The notes: generated by a model not told the origin, from the sequence alone. Positions 22,019 to 34,809 are shown, numbered from the stretch's first letter. The stretch is DNA of 64,000 nucleotides from Nemertoderma westbladi (GCA_032718475.1 JAUCBJ010008056.1:124001-188000); one strand, 5' to 3'. Translations and numbers: made by a program.

Positions 22019-22653
22019 AGGTCGTGAGACCATGGAGCCCAATTTGGCACTTAAAAGGATAATTGAAAAGTTATCAAAAAAGAAAACCAGGCATCTGGCT
22101 GTTATCTTTGTTGACTTCTTCAAGGCCTTTGATTCAGTCTCTCGCTCACACATGTTCAGCATACTTTCATTATATGGGATTCCTGATGAAATTATTGCAG
22201 CAATCAGATCATTATACGATGGTTCGACAACATTTGTGTCTACTGTTGAGGATGACACAGAACCATTTGAAGTGTTATGGAGAGTCCTCCATGGAGACAC
22301 ACTTGCGCCATTCTTGTTCATAATTGTGGTTGACTATGTTCTACGCATGTCCTTAGATCATAATAATGATGATGTGGTGATGGTAACTCCACCTACTGGC
22401 TCCAGAAGTCAAGGAAATCCTGCCAAGTACCTAACTGATCTATACTTTGGTGATGACTTAGGAGTACTCTCAGAATCACTAGAGGGACCCCCAACGGCTC
22501 CTCTGCTCATTAGAACAGGCTGCTTCTAGTTTTGGTCTTTTCATTAACTCCAAAAAGACCAACATTTTGACAGTTAACTTTGAAAGTCTTCAGCAAGTCT
22601 TTGATCGGATGAGCATAAGCTCAAAGGATGGTATGCTTGAGAATGTGGATGAC
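22019..22653 (+). pseudogene. LINE A RT fragment (motifs A to C)
   Basis: Begins GGTCGTGAGACCATGGAGCC, matching LINE A at 45998, and ends at GGATGAC (LINE A about 46630). It encodes VIFVDFFKAFDSVS, a variant VLHGDTLAPFLFI (Q to H in motif B) and DLYFGDDLGVLSES. A frame break follows near 22480. The left end directly touches the A-rich tail of LINE C. Confidence 0.9.
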
Positions 22654-23783
22654 TGGATAATTCTCATAATTGAGTGACACCCAGTGTCCAACTCGACCAT
22701 GGCACAGCCTCTGAATTGGAGTATATCAACGGAGTGGTCAGGTGGCTGAATACCAAGCGGGGTGGTGCAGTTCTATGGCTAGAGGTCTGTTTTTACTGGT
22801 GTTTTAGGGGACGGGTGTCTCTAACCTGGACGTTGGGGAAAACTAGCTTCTTGTCTTTGCATTCATGTAAAATATATATATATAAAATAGGTAGTAAACA
22901 GTTACCAGTAATAGCACAAGTCTGAGCCCGGTGTGATTGCACATTGCACACGGTGTGATTGAACTCTGGGTTAATGATGAAACAATGCCAATAAATATAT
23001 ACTAAACAATAGCTCTACCAGCCTATGTGGTAGATAGCGCGGTCATGTGCCATCCAATTTAGTCATATTGGCAAGGCTCCCTGCTTGTAAACTTGACCCG
23101 TTTGGCGCTTACAAGCTGGGGTGTTAATTGTTTCCTATTTTGGCTAATAACTGTTTAAGGTGTCATATTCATTTTCTGGGTGGCGAAATGCCTCAGGGAT
23201 CATTCCAGTAACACCCCCCCTCCCCCCAAAAAAAAAAAAATTCAGGGAGTATGATTCCTTTAATAACTATGAGGCCAGTTTCTTTTCTAGAATACGACCT
23301 GCCTGGTTCGTATTACTTTTGGGTTAAAGGCTACCTCAGGTGCTCCTGCGACCCTGATCCTTTACAGTATACCCACCTATTGTTAGGGCGGCAAACATCG
23401 CTAATGGGTAAACGCGAGGTGTGTAAAATTTTGAGTTAGAGCAATTTTGTACCACCCTCCCTGTGTGATTCTAGATGTTGAGTATTGATACTTTAAATTC
23501 GCGTCAAGTAACGTCAATACCCTGGAGGCTTCACCATCCTTTTACAATCCATATAGGTATCTTTATATAATACGTCACATGTATTTTGAATTGAATTGAT
23601 TTGAGCCTATAGGCATATAAGGCCTACAAATGCAACAGTAGTGATACCAGTAGCTCTTGTAGGATGTTCTAGTCTGACTGAATAACTAAACGTCGTATCA
23701 CTGTATTATCAACTCTCCTGACCTCACCCGATATTACCATCAAAATAATAAACCTCAACCATACCACTATTTAATTTGCCAAT
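22654..23783. other. Spacer without supportable gene
   Basis: Mixed-composition DNA with short frames only, and a C8/A12 run at about 23213-23240. I recognise neither a protein family nor repeats shared with the rest of the window. Confidence 0.5.
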
Positions 23784-24400
23784 ATGAGCAAAAAATCAGA
23801 AAATATGGCGTCACTCATAGCTTCTATCGCCGAACTCAAAGCAGACATTAAAGCGGTAAAATACTCTGCAACACAGAGTATTCCTGCTCTCGTCCAGGAA
23901 GTTGAAGATATAAAAATCTTTACTAAGAAATTATTTCTTGAAAACAATAGTCTAAAGCAATACATACGACGCTCCAATATACTCATACACAGCCTCCCTG
24001 AATCTAATAATCCCGAGGATGAAGCGGTGTGGGTAGAGGCAGCTGTTGTAAACTTGGGAATAAGCTTTAACAAACTGGATATCTTTCATCGTATCGGTCA
24101 TACCCGTTCTGATCTTACCGATCCAGGTAGACAAGCTGGGGCTGGGAGCGATCCAACAGTTCGAGATGGCGGTAGTAAAAATAAATCTTGTGCAGTAATC
24201 ATAAAATTATTTGGTCATCAGATGAGGATAACGGTGTTCCAAAACAAAGTAAATATCAAACCAGCGTACGTAACCGAGCATCTTTCTCCCCACCGATCAA
24301 CACTTCACTAAGAACATAATAAAATGAAACGCGATAAGATCATACATTCAGTTTATTCAGATGCGAGGGGGATTAAGTTAGTGGGATGGGTGGACCCGCA
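23784..24400 (+). pseudogene. LINE ORF1-like protein (coiled coil plus L1-type RNA-binding fold)
   Basis: Starts at ATG 23784 and stops at 24311; the apparent continuation (HNKMKRDKIIHSVYSDARGI) lies in another frame from about 24312. Residues 1-60 look like a coiled coil (SLIASIAELKADIKAVKYSA). Then come YIRRSNILIHSLPESNNPED, LGISFNKLDIFHRIGHTR and SKNKSCAVIIKLFGHQMR, in the spacing seen in L1-type ORF1 proteins (RNA-binding chaperones of LINE particles). A Gly/Asp-rich insertion lies at residues 115-133. Which LINE it came from is unknown; no matching ORF2 follows, because BEL-B sequence begins downstream. Confidence 0.7.
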
Positions 24401-25078
24401 CGACACCGAACCCGAGGTTAACCCCGAAGATTTGGTGTCGTCGGTTAACAGGAACGCTAGTAGGCATGGGAAAATTAGTAGGACGAGCAGGCGACGGGAG
24501 TCCGTCGCAACCGAATAGTCCACTACATCCTCCGCGAAAGCAAGAAGGGTGTTGTGAGATAGATCTGGTGTGTCAACTAGACATTGTCGCGCTGGATCAA
24601 AAGGAACTAGAGAGACAGCTGGGCTACTAGAAAGGGAAAGGGAGCTAGCGAGAGAGTGTAAAGAGGGTGGCGAGAAACTATAGAGAGTGGGAGGAAAGAG
24701 AAATGAGTGAGCGCAAAGAGTGAGAGATGAGGGAAGAGAATGAGCGCAAAGAGCGAGAGGCGAGGGAAGAAAACGAGTGCAGAGAGCAGGAAGCGAGGAA
24801 AGCTGAGAGGATTGAGAGAGAAGAGGACGAGCGCAGAGAGCAGGAAGCAAGGAATGCTGAGAGGATTGAGAGAGAGGTGAACGAGTGCAGAGAGCGGGTG
24901 GCGAGGGAGGCAGAGTTAGCTAATCAGAGTATTAGAGAGGATAGAGAGAGAGAGAGAGGGTGGGTAAATGTATGCGGGATGATATGCATACCCGGTTGAT
25001 GGAGCTAATGTAGTATCAGCCGAAGCAGAAACGCCAATTAGAACTGGCAAAAATGGGTTTATCAGAGAGCGAGGCCGG

Positions 25079-26370
25079 TTTTTTATTAAAGTTCTAAACT
25101 TTGTCCTATTTGCTAAATTTAATACCTTTAAATTTATTTAGTGAGTATCCATGGAAACTAATATCAACATTCGGGAAATAGTAGGTTTATGATAAACATT
25201 CGTCTATGTTGTGATATTGTGTGCGTTAGTTTGCATGACATTATGAATAGCGACTATTCTACGTGTGTTTACTGTAGCGAACCGAAACCTTATTGCTGAC
25301 TAACTGCAATTACACTGCGATATTAGTTACCCCGACGAATAGCCCTTGGATAAGACAGGCCTCGAGCTTTCCTGCGCGATAGCCGTTGCGTCATCCACCC
25401 GTTCATCCACGCCTGTTGGATAGAGAATTGACGTAGCAGCACTAACCTGGCCAGGGGCAGCTCGGGTCCGTGTCGGGCTGGGGATAGAGAGCGGCTTGCC
25501 ATTGCCGACCCGTACAAACTTTGATAATTAAAATAATAATCAACTCTTTGGTTTGCCTTTGTTGGATTAATAATATATTTGCTTCTTACAATAATAATAA
25601 TGGATACTTCTAAGGATGATTCAATGGATAATGTCAATACACAGCGATAACAGCTTTCAGAGGAATATCGTCGAGGTATGCGAGAGATGATGGAGGATTT
25701 GTTGACACCCGGAGTACCGCAACAGTATACGGAACCTCTAATGTCCCTGGTAGAGATATCAGAGCGACTGCATTACCACGCCTTTTATGGTCGGGTATAC
25801 TAATATAGATGGATCTTATAAACCATTTGTCATATCTGGGCACTATCTTACATCTATCTTACATCTTACATCTATCTTACATCTATCTGCACTATCTTAT
25901 ATACTCAGTAGATGTTCATGAGTGACAAGACATGGAAATGTGGCGTTATCATGTACAGAGACAACGGGAGGATACCGCTCAGATGGATAAGGAAGACAAC
26001 ATCTGAGATAACATGTCGGCGGGCGATGCGGAAACCAGCGTTAACGCGACTAAAATTCGAGGACTTAGTTACGTTCCTTCGAGAAACTTATTTAAATATA
26101 ACAGCGGCAAACTCATTATCCCAAAGGTATTCGCTCCGGACCGATAGCGCCTTCCCCGCCTTGACTGCTTATCAATGCCATGCGAGACATTAACAATTTG
26201 TTAAAGCGGAGGCTTATGTCAATGACACACACTGACACCCGGCTATGGAAATCGACGCTGCTTGTTACCGTAACCGGTGTTAGACATTCTGTTAGATGAA
26301 TCCGTCTACAAACTCGATTCAGCCATATATCGGGACTTAACGGATAATTTTCCTGTTGTCCATGATATAT
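25079..26370. other. Insert between duplicated BEL-B segments, unidentified
   Basis: The ~58-bp BEL-B segment before this region (25021-25078) is repeated after it (from 26941), so the sequence between is inserted or rearranged. I see no clear domain. A plus-strand ATG near 25601 opens MDTSKDDSMDNVNTQR and then stops; a few lines later comes EEYRRGMREMMEDLLTPGVP, which might be a gag fragment, but this is a guess. A short CTTACATCTAT repeat lies at 25850-25890. Confidence 0.45.
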
Positions 26371-26940
26371 GTAAGGTAAAGGCATGGGCAGCCTTGAATA
26401 GGATTTCCAGGATTTGGTAGTCACCGAGAATTAATCGGAAACCTGAGGTCCGGTTATTTAGAGCAGCAGTAGTTCCAGTACTCCTCTATGGGAGTCCATG
26501 CTGGGCTCTAACTGCTGAGGACACCAAATCTCTGGACGGCACATTCACAAGAATGCTACGCCGGGTTCATTTCATTGTGTCAAGTTCAATGCACACATCT
26601 CCAACCAGACACTATATAACATTGGAGGTGTCTCATTGGTTCCCCCAAGCAGGACACTAGAACAAAATCGTCTCCGCTTTGCAGGACATTGCTTTTGCCG
26701 TGAGGACCAGCCAGTGCATAATCTTGTACTTTGGCAGCCTCATGGAGTGAATAAGCATGGTGGACAGCCCATGACTTTTTTTGAGACGAATCGTAAAGGA
26801 CACTGGCCTTGAAGATGCGGATGATCTAGCAAATGTCATGGGTGATAGGGAGTTGTGGCGGTGCAATTTTGTCGATAAGCCGGCACAGCATTCTTAAAAA
26901 TGCAGCTGCAATGCAGCATGCCGATCCTAGTAGTAATAGT
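26371..26940 (+). pseudogene. LINE A 3' fragment ending in the TAG-rich tail
   Basis: Matches LINE A from about 46686 (GGTAAAGGCATGGGCAGCC) through the C-terminal coding region to CCGATCCTAGTAGTAATAGT. Frameshifts and small indels occur near 26430, 26570 and 26780. It is 5'-truncated. Its end lies directly against the second copy of the BEL-B AAGCAGAAACGCC segment. Confidence 0.9.
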
Positions 26941-28911
26941 AAGCAGAAACGCCAATTAGAACTGGCAAAAATGGGTTTATCAGAGAACGAGGCTGGTTCG
27001 GGAAGTATTTATGAGGAACCAGGGGTAATGGAAACCTTTGTTAATACCCCACTTACAGGTACCAGACGACAGACCCAAGAGTGGTGTGACCGGACGGGCG
27101 GGGGGGGGGGGGGGTGGTTAATGATAATACATTTGGTGAAAACGTCAATATTAATAGTACCGTAGTGGATAACCCTAATACTAATGAAACCTTTCTTGCA
27201 GGAAATAATATTTTACTTAATAATAATTTTGATACTGGTACGGCAAGTAATTTAAATAATAATATAATAGATAATAACAATAAACAAAATAATTTAAATA
27301 ATAATGTAAATATTGGTGCACAAAATAATTTAAATAATAATCTGGTAACGACAAAGAATATAATATACAATCCTGGTGAAATTAATCAAAATAATCTAAA
27401 TAATGATGTAATAAATCAACAGGGTGAGGCCAGTGGCGGTATAATTAATGTCAATGTGGGGGGAAACAGGCAATTTGCCTAAGGAGGGCAGGGAGGAACG
27501 CGGGTAAATAAACCCAGTGAGGATAGAACTAACGTGTCGACTGGAGGGGAAGATGGGCATGGGGCGAGATAAGAGGTGACGGGGGGGGGGGGGGGGAGGG
27601 GGGCACGGGCACCCCACCACAACCAATTAATGACGAAAGGGGAGGGGGGGGGGGGCAGAAAACGTCCCACAAGCGTTGGCAGATGATGCGCGCGGTGAGT
27701 TAAGTGAACTGTGTTACCCGACGACGGAGGAAAGGGGGGGGGGGGCAACAGAGGCCCCATGGGTGTTGGCAGATAATGCACAGGGTGAGTTAAGTGAACC
27801 GTGGCACCCGACGACAGAGGGTAATGGAAGGACTGCGAATATCCGCAGGGCCATCCAACCAGGCAGAGGGAGGGACGTTGGTGCCGTAAGCGGCCAAATG
27901 AGGAAATGTCGAGCCCACTCAGAAGACGGAAGAAGGACAGTGGAGTTCATCCGGGAGGTTGATACGAGATCTCATGAAGGAGGACATTATGCCGAAATCA
28001 AAAGAAGTAAGGATGGACGAGGAGGTGTTGCTTCGGGCAACAAGAGATAAAGGACGGATAGTGAACTGTCGATAGTCGAACCAGAGGGAGAGAGCCGGTG
28101 GGGTCGTACTCTGGGAGATTGCTGTCGCCCAGGAGAAATACAACCTGGCGAAATATACCACACACCGGGAGAGGGGTACAGAGTGTACTGGTACGAGGAA
28201 GAAGACAGAAGAGGGGATCGGATGGAAACTTCCCGTCGGAACGTAGCTGCCAGTTGAGGATATGGTAGTCAAGGGGAGGAGTTCTCGGAATATTCATGAA
28301 GATTAAACTTCGATCTGGAAGGACACAGGCAGACTGTAGGACATACTGTAGGCCTTACTGCACAGTACTATAGGCCATACTGGGAGAGATAGTGTAGGCG
28401 ATAGGGTATCGCGAATGCCGACATTGGACCCGGAGGTCACATCATACATACCGGTTAGTAGGCAAGAACCTAATAGGCCTATACCGGTACCTGCACACCA
28501 GTACGACTATAACATGCAGGTGGGGTATAACAGGGTGGGTATTGCAGATAGGTGTATGGGCCCCAATATAATGACATCGACACCAGTACCAAAACATAAC
28601 ATCGGTGGGGGGGGGGGGGGGGGGGGGCAGGGTGACATTCCCCTATTACAATATCCGCAATATACACAACCAAAAACAAGAACCCCGATCCCCTCAGATC
28701 CTAACAAATCATGCGACACAGAGATATGGAGGGGACTGCTACCCCCGATGATATGCCCACTCAGGGAAAGTCGACGAACCCGAGAGGCGAAGCACACCCA
28801 ACATTAAAGGAGCCTGTATCTCTACCGTCGAGCGCGCTAGAAGTTCAAACGATGGGAATGGCATCACTCATCGACACGCTGAAAACTAGAATTGAGATGC
28901 CATCCATAGAG

Positions 28912-28916
28912 CATTT
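28912..28916 (+). repeat. Left target-site duplication of BEL-A (CATTT)
   Basis: CATTT precedes the left LTR and is repeated at 35135-35139. Joining the flanks gives GAGCATTTCAAGTTTGAT, which matches the uninterrupted BEL-B copy 1 at about 7407 (GAGCCTTTCAAGTTTGAT). Confidence 0.92.
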
Positions 28917-29237
28917 TGTTCCAGCTCCCCTACAGATCTCCATGGGCTCTATTATAGGCCATGCTCCCCCCCCCCCCTTTTCATACTTTTGTTGTTTATA
29001 TGTACAGCAGTATTACCGGTCTCCCTATAGGCCTACCATTCATTGTATATTTTATTGTACCGTTCACCAGTAGTGGTGTTTATTGTCTGATGGTTTATTG
29101 TTTATATGAGTTACCGCCATCCATTATCTTACATTATTGATATTGAACCAAACATATTATCTTATGCTTTTTCATCACACCATTTGCCCTCTCCACTATA
29201 CAGTCCTGGACCAGTCGGATCTATTGGGATCCGCACA
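28917..29237 (+). repeat. BEL-A left LTR (321 bp)
   Basis: Begins TGTTCCAGCTCCCCTACAGA and ends GGGATCCGCACA. It contains an 11-nt C run near 28968. It lacks the ~10-bp insertion (CCAGATTGCT) found in the right LTR. The adjacent 29238-29405 is the untranslated leader; no TGG-type primer-binding site is obvious there. Confidence 0.95.
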
Positions 29238-29405
29238 CTCTTCGAACCGGATCAGAATCGCACCTAATACTGTAATAAATAAATACTGAAATATTGGACA
29301 GTTTAGCCTAACCTAACAAAAAAATACTGTAATGCCAGAAAGCTGTAATTTCCATGTTATATTTAATACCTACTGACCTACCGGTAGATAACTGGTACAG
29401 CGGTT

Positions 29406-32400
29406 ATGTCGGACGACGACACTAACCCACCTACATCTCCAACCCGCAACCGTGGGGGTGTGGATACCGGTGGCCCTCCCAACCTAACCACTGAAATCAA
29501 TGCGATAAAACGTACTCGAGGGATAGAACGCACAAAAGCTCGTAAACTCATAACAGAACTTGAGACTTTATGGTGTAAGAACGAGGAAGATATTGACTCG
29601 GATGAGTTGGCGTACCAAATCGAACTCGTGGACAGACAACGTAAAATATTAAACTCGATAGATTCGGAGTTAATTGACCTTGGATATTCTCCGGAACCTT
29701 CTAACTACGACCGCGACTTGGATAAAACTTTATTTAAATCCAATCGAATTTTATCCCGGATTGAGAGAACAAACTCGAATTCTTCTACAAATTCCGGCAG
29801 CCAGTCGCACCATTCCTCCAACCATGGCATTGCCAGTAGTACCCATGGATTACCTAAAATTGCTGTCCCAACGTTTGATGGCGAATTTATGTCTTGGCGT
29901 CCCTTCTGGGATCAATATGAAGCATTGATCCATAACCGACCAGGTTTATCTGAGGTTCAGAAGTTTGTCTACCTCCGTAGTTCTCTGATTAATGACGCTA
30001 AAGAGGCCCTTTCAGGTATATCATTGACGGCCAGTAATTATAACGATGCTATTACTATACTAAAACGCCGTTATGGTAATCCTAACCTACTTATAGGATT
30101 ATATGCGAGCCGCCTATGCTCATTGCCAATGATCCAGACAACCAACCTTAAAGTATTCCGTGAAACTATTGATTCTTTTGAGGGCGCATTGCGGGAAATC
30201 CGACATTTATCTACAGAAATTTCTCCAAGTGGAACTCCTTTGAGTGATAAATCGCCAGATTTAACTTCACTTCTATTAGCCCCTCTACTTTTACAGAAAC
30301 TCCCAATAGATTTAGTTCTTATCTGGAACCGTAACCATGCCTCTGAACGATTTAATTTGGGGGCGTTATTAACCTTTGTAAACTCAGAACTAGAATCGCT
30401 CGAGTCAGTAGCTTATGGAGCGACTAACACCATACCTCGGTCTAGTCCCAAATATACCAATAATACAGGTAAAACATACGTACCTTATAATACTAGGGGT
30501 AATTTTGCCTCAACAATTGCCCTAGCTACCGGTGATAATTTGGCTCAGTATAAACCCAATTTAATGTGCCCTGCATGTAAAGGGGCAACCCATAAACTCA
30601 AAACCTGCACTACCTTTATGAACAAAATGGTTGATGGTCGTATTTCAATAATTCGCACTGCCAAACTTTGTAGTAATTGTTTTGGACCACATCCTACATA
30701 TGAATGTCCATCTTCAGAATTATGCCACCATTGTGGTAAATTACATCACACCTTATTATGCTACCGCAATGAAAGGGATAAAGCAGCTACTGCTACAATC
30801 CCCAAAACGGGAAGTAACCGATCTGACCACCAAAATAATTCCACTTCAGAAGCTACCCATCCCCATAACCATTACAAACGTAATAACTTTCATCAGAAAA
30901 GATTTTATCCACCTCCCCGGCAGGGTGATGCTCGGCAGGGTGATACAGCAATCTCTGTAAACCCTGTGAACACTACCGATTCGAGCATAATCATGCACAC
31001 TTCTGCCATTTTTATAAAACTAGCCCTATGTTTTATTACACATCCATATATTAATAATGGTTATTGGATACATATTTACCTTGATGATGGATCGAAACGA
31101 TCTTATATTCAATATGATCTTAGTCAAGCTCTTGACCTGCCTTGTTTACAATCACAGCTTATGACAACTGGATCCTTTGGTGGAAACTGCACAACGCAGC
31201 AATCCAATCTTGTCCAGTTTAACCTTTTCAGCCAGTTTTCTCAGGCACCAATCCAACTAAATGCATGGACTACTGAGAAATTATGTCCTCCCATTAAACA
31301 AGAAACTATGTCCTCAATACCAAATAGCCTATCCCATTTAACCCAATGGGCAGATACTTTTGATGGTGGGGATAGGCACATATCCTTAATTATAGGAGCA
31401 GACCAGATTTGGAATGTCACAAATTTTGTACAGAATTTCCCTAACCAGCCAGCAGTTATTGACACATTTTTTGGTTGTGTTTTATCTGGTGCCACTTCTC
31501 CTGGTAGTACCCATATACCCGTCTCTCTGTCAGGATCTAACCCATCCATGTTACTTACCGAACCTATAGAAGTTATACAATTCTGGAATTTAGAAACTGT
31601 AGGTATAAAAAAGGATGAAGTGGATTGCACTCCTTACCCTATACCTGAGCGTTCTCCTGATGATCCATCACGATATCGAGTTCGACTTCCCTTCCTGTGT
31701 CTCCTTCGCCCAAAATCGAACTTTTCCATAGTTCAGCGGCAACAAAAGCGAATTATTTCCCAACTGAAACCATCCGAGCTCGATATTTACCAGACAAAAA
31801 TGAGTAAATTACAGACTGATGGTATTGTTACCACGGCAACCAGTCCCCCTGATACTGGATTTTATCTCCCACACCACCTTGCTCGGAAAGATACTAAGCC
31901 TCGGGTGGTATTTAATGGGTCAGCTGGGGATCCTGATGGTATTAGCCTCAATGCATGTCTGGATCCAGGTCCTAACCTTCTATCATCACTAGTTGATGTT
32001 TTATTACGATTCCGATTCTATAAATATGTTGTGGCCGCTGATATTACCGCCGCTTACCATCAAGTGGAGGTTCATCCTAACGATAGGAAGTGGTTAAAAT
32101 ATATTTGCAATAACCAAGAATGTGAATTTACTAGAGTTCCCTTTGGAATAACTCCAAGTGGATATTTGTTACATTCTACTGTACAACATCATATTGTATC
32201 AAACACGGACCCCAGTACAGCCTCTGAGATTATTAAACATCTTTATTGTGATGATTTTTACCGTTCATCTAATAATCAAAATGAGTTACATACCTTCCTA
32301 GCCCATGTTATTGATTTATTAGCTACTGCTGGTATGGCCTTGAAACCTGTAGTAAACCCTCAAAAGGTTCTCGGGTTATGTTGGGATAGCCATGCCGATG

Positions 32401-34787
32401 CTATCTCGATTGATACATCTCAGGTTGTATTACCCCCAGTCTTGACGCGCCGAGCTGTACTTCGTGTTATTTGTTTAGTTTTTGATCCTCTTGGCCTACT
32501 AAGCCCCTGGATTTTGCAAGGCCGTTTGATTCTCCAGCAATCTTGGCAAACCGGCCATGGTTGGAACCATCCCCTACCTGATCAATTATGTGATAAACTG
32601 ACCCGATGGGTTGCAGATGCCCAGATTTCTGTTACTTTCCCCAGATGCATTCATCTTAACTCTGACTGCGATATCCATGTCTTTTGCGACGCATCATTGT
32701 TGGCATATGCATTTCTGGTTTATGTAATCCCCCCTTTAGGGATTCCTGTATTGCTTTATGGTAAATCGTGAGCTGCTCCATTGAAGCCAACAACTCTTTC
32801 CACTCCTTGCCTGGAGATAATGGCTTGTCTTTTGGGGGCTCGATTCCCTAATCATATCACTAAGAAATTACTTACTCCTCGATCCTTACACCTTTGGAGC
32901 GACTCAATGTGTGCCCTTCAGTGGATAAGAAAGGGAACATCGAAGAAAGATATCTTTGTCCGTAATCGTTTGTTGGAAATAAACTCTCTAACTGAGTCTT
33001 CCCAATGGCATTTTGTACCAACTGCAGACAATCCTGCCGACATTCCATCTCGTGGATGTTCTTTATATATACTCCAGTCTAGCCATTTATATCGTCATGG
33101 CCCAGAATTCCTTTTAATGGATTCCTCATATTGGCCTCAAGAACCATTGCCTCCACCTCAGCTCCTCATTGTTGAGACCCCGAATCCTATGGATTTAGAA
33201 CAGGTTATTACGATTCGTAACTTTTCCACATTATCTCGCTTAATAAATGTACTATCATGGGTGAGACGGTTTATACATAACATCTCTACGAGATCTGCGA
33301 AAATCAGTGGACCTTTACATGTCTCAGAAGTAAGTGAATCTAAGAACTTATTAATCTGCAATGAACAATCTCTTTTCTATGACAGCGAGATAAAACATTT
33401 GGGAAATAAATCAACACCACTTCCCCGATCCTCAAGTATATGGCGACTTCATCCCCAAATCAAGGATGGAATTTTGATGATGTCACCTCGAACTTGTGAG
33501 AAATTGCTTCCAATCTTACCCAGTAAGAGTCATTTGACTCGCTTGATTGCCAATGCTATGCATTCCTGCTTAATGCACCAAGGATCTGAAGCGACATTAG
33601 CCATAATTCGTCGTGATTATTGGATCCCCAGTGGCCGTTCCTTAGTACGATCTATAGTACATGGATGTACCAAATGCTTACGATACAATGCTTTACCTTG
33701 TCAACCAACTGAATCATCTTTGCACCCATTTAGAGTTGAACCTAAACCACCCTTCTACATCTCTGGAGTAGATTTCTTTGGACCTCTTATCCTCCGCGAT
33801 GGAACAACAGTCCTTGGGTTACTCTTTACTTGTGCTATTACACGCGCCATTCATCTTGAACTGGAGGATAATGGGAGTGCTAAACTCACTCACCTAGCTC
33901 TACATAAATTTCTAGCGCGTCGCATTCCATCTCTTCAAGAGATTGAGATGCGTTCTTTGATTGAGAAGTTTATCCCGGCCCAATCTCCACACTGGGGAGG
34001 TTGGTGGGAGAGACTGGTGCGCTGTGTGAAGCGATGTCTTCGGATTACTTGTCATAATCAATCATTTACTCGTCCCGAGTTAGATACCATACTAACTGAA
34101 GTTGAAGCAGCTGTTAACTTACGGCCCCTTACTGCATTCTCTGATGACCCTGGAGATAATTCACCTTTGACACCAAATCATTTTCTACATTGTCCAGGTC
34201 CACCTCCAGATAATGTTATCGATCCTTCTGCATACTCTGGATCTGATGTTCTACGCCATTCATTATTTAAACGTGACAAAGCAATCCGATCATTTTGGAA
34301 ACTGTGGTCGACGCAATATCTTGCATCATTACGTTGCTGGAGAACAGTTGGTCAACAACCCAGGCGTATACCGCAACCTGGTACAATTGTTCTTGTCGCA
34401 CATACTGGTAAAACCTATATACCACGATCTAGGTGGCCATTGGCCCGGATCATTCGACTTCATCCAGGCCGTGATGGGTCTAATCACTGCGCTGATATTT
34501 TACTTAATCGTAAAACAACAACGCGATCATTGCATCTACTTATCCCATTGGAAAGTGACCTAGACTCGGACTCTATACTACCATCCACACCAGGGGGTCT
34601 CACACCGAGACCAACTCCTAAACCTGTGGTACCACATACTGCGACCACACCTCGACTTGTTTCAAATGAGGTACCTAGGACAATTTCGGCACCACCGCCT
34701 GTGATTGTCACTTCACGTAGTAGGCTTAATCCGACAATGACTTCAAGTGGACGCAACATTCGTCGCCCGCAACGTTTCGAAACCTGA
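29406..34787 (+). pseudogene. BEL-A gag-pol polyprotein with one stop and an integrase deletion
   Basis: One frame runs from ATG 29406 to 34787, interrupted only by TGA at 32769-32771 (codon 1122). Domains by codon: coiled N-terminus; gag core from ~150 (KIAVPTFDGEFMSWRPFWDQ); zinc-finger-like Cys/His clusters 385-450 (LMCPACKGATH, LCHHCGKLHHTLLC); aspartic protease ~557 (IYLDDGSKRSYI); reverse transcriptase with AADITAAYHQVEV ~876 and HLYCDDFYRSS ~946; RNase H from ~1092 (FCDASLLAYAF); integrase zinc-binding region (HQGSEATLAIIRRDYWIPSG) and core starting GVDFFGPLILRDG ~1454. Between FLARRIP and FIPAQSPHWGGWWERLVR the usual stretch with the second catalytic aspartate (present in BEL-C as SDQGTNF) is absent, replaced by about 15 unrelated residues. 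The C-terminal domain is present. The stop lies where the family usually has Arg or a similar residue in GKSxxAPLK. The product should therefore not be able to integrate. Confidence 0.93.
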
Positions 34788-34809
34788 TGCCGATTTCGAC
34801 GTGGGGGTG

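Larger units (their letters stand above)
24400..28916 (+). mobile_element. BEL-B copy 2, left part (degenerate gag region)
   Basis: Parallels copy 1 at 4284-7530. Holds: an Arg/Glu coiled coil at 24660-24960 (repeats of REQEARKAERIEREEDERRE type, longer than in copy 1); QKRQLELAKMGLSENEAGSG at both 25021 and 26941; a poly-G tract at 27100-27114; an Asn-rich block at 27120-27470; G tracts at 27581, 27644, 27734 and 28607; and a Pro/Thr-rich segment near 28410-28800 (SYIPVSRQEPNRPIPVPAHQ). Stops and frameshifts are frequent. A composite insert lies at 25079-26940, and the copy is cut at 28916 by BEL-A and resumes at 35140. Confidence 0.72.

Noticed and set aside
24353-24850. Minus-strand 165-codon Ser/Leu-rich frame
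   Set aside because: It is the antisense of the Arg/Glu coiled-coil repeats of BEL-B.
29238-29265. TTCGAACC directly after the BEL-A left LTR as a tRNA-derived primer site
   Set aside because: It resembles a T-loop complement, but flanking bases do not fit a tRNA stem and no TGG start is present; evidence too weak.
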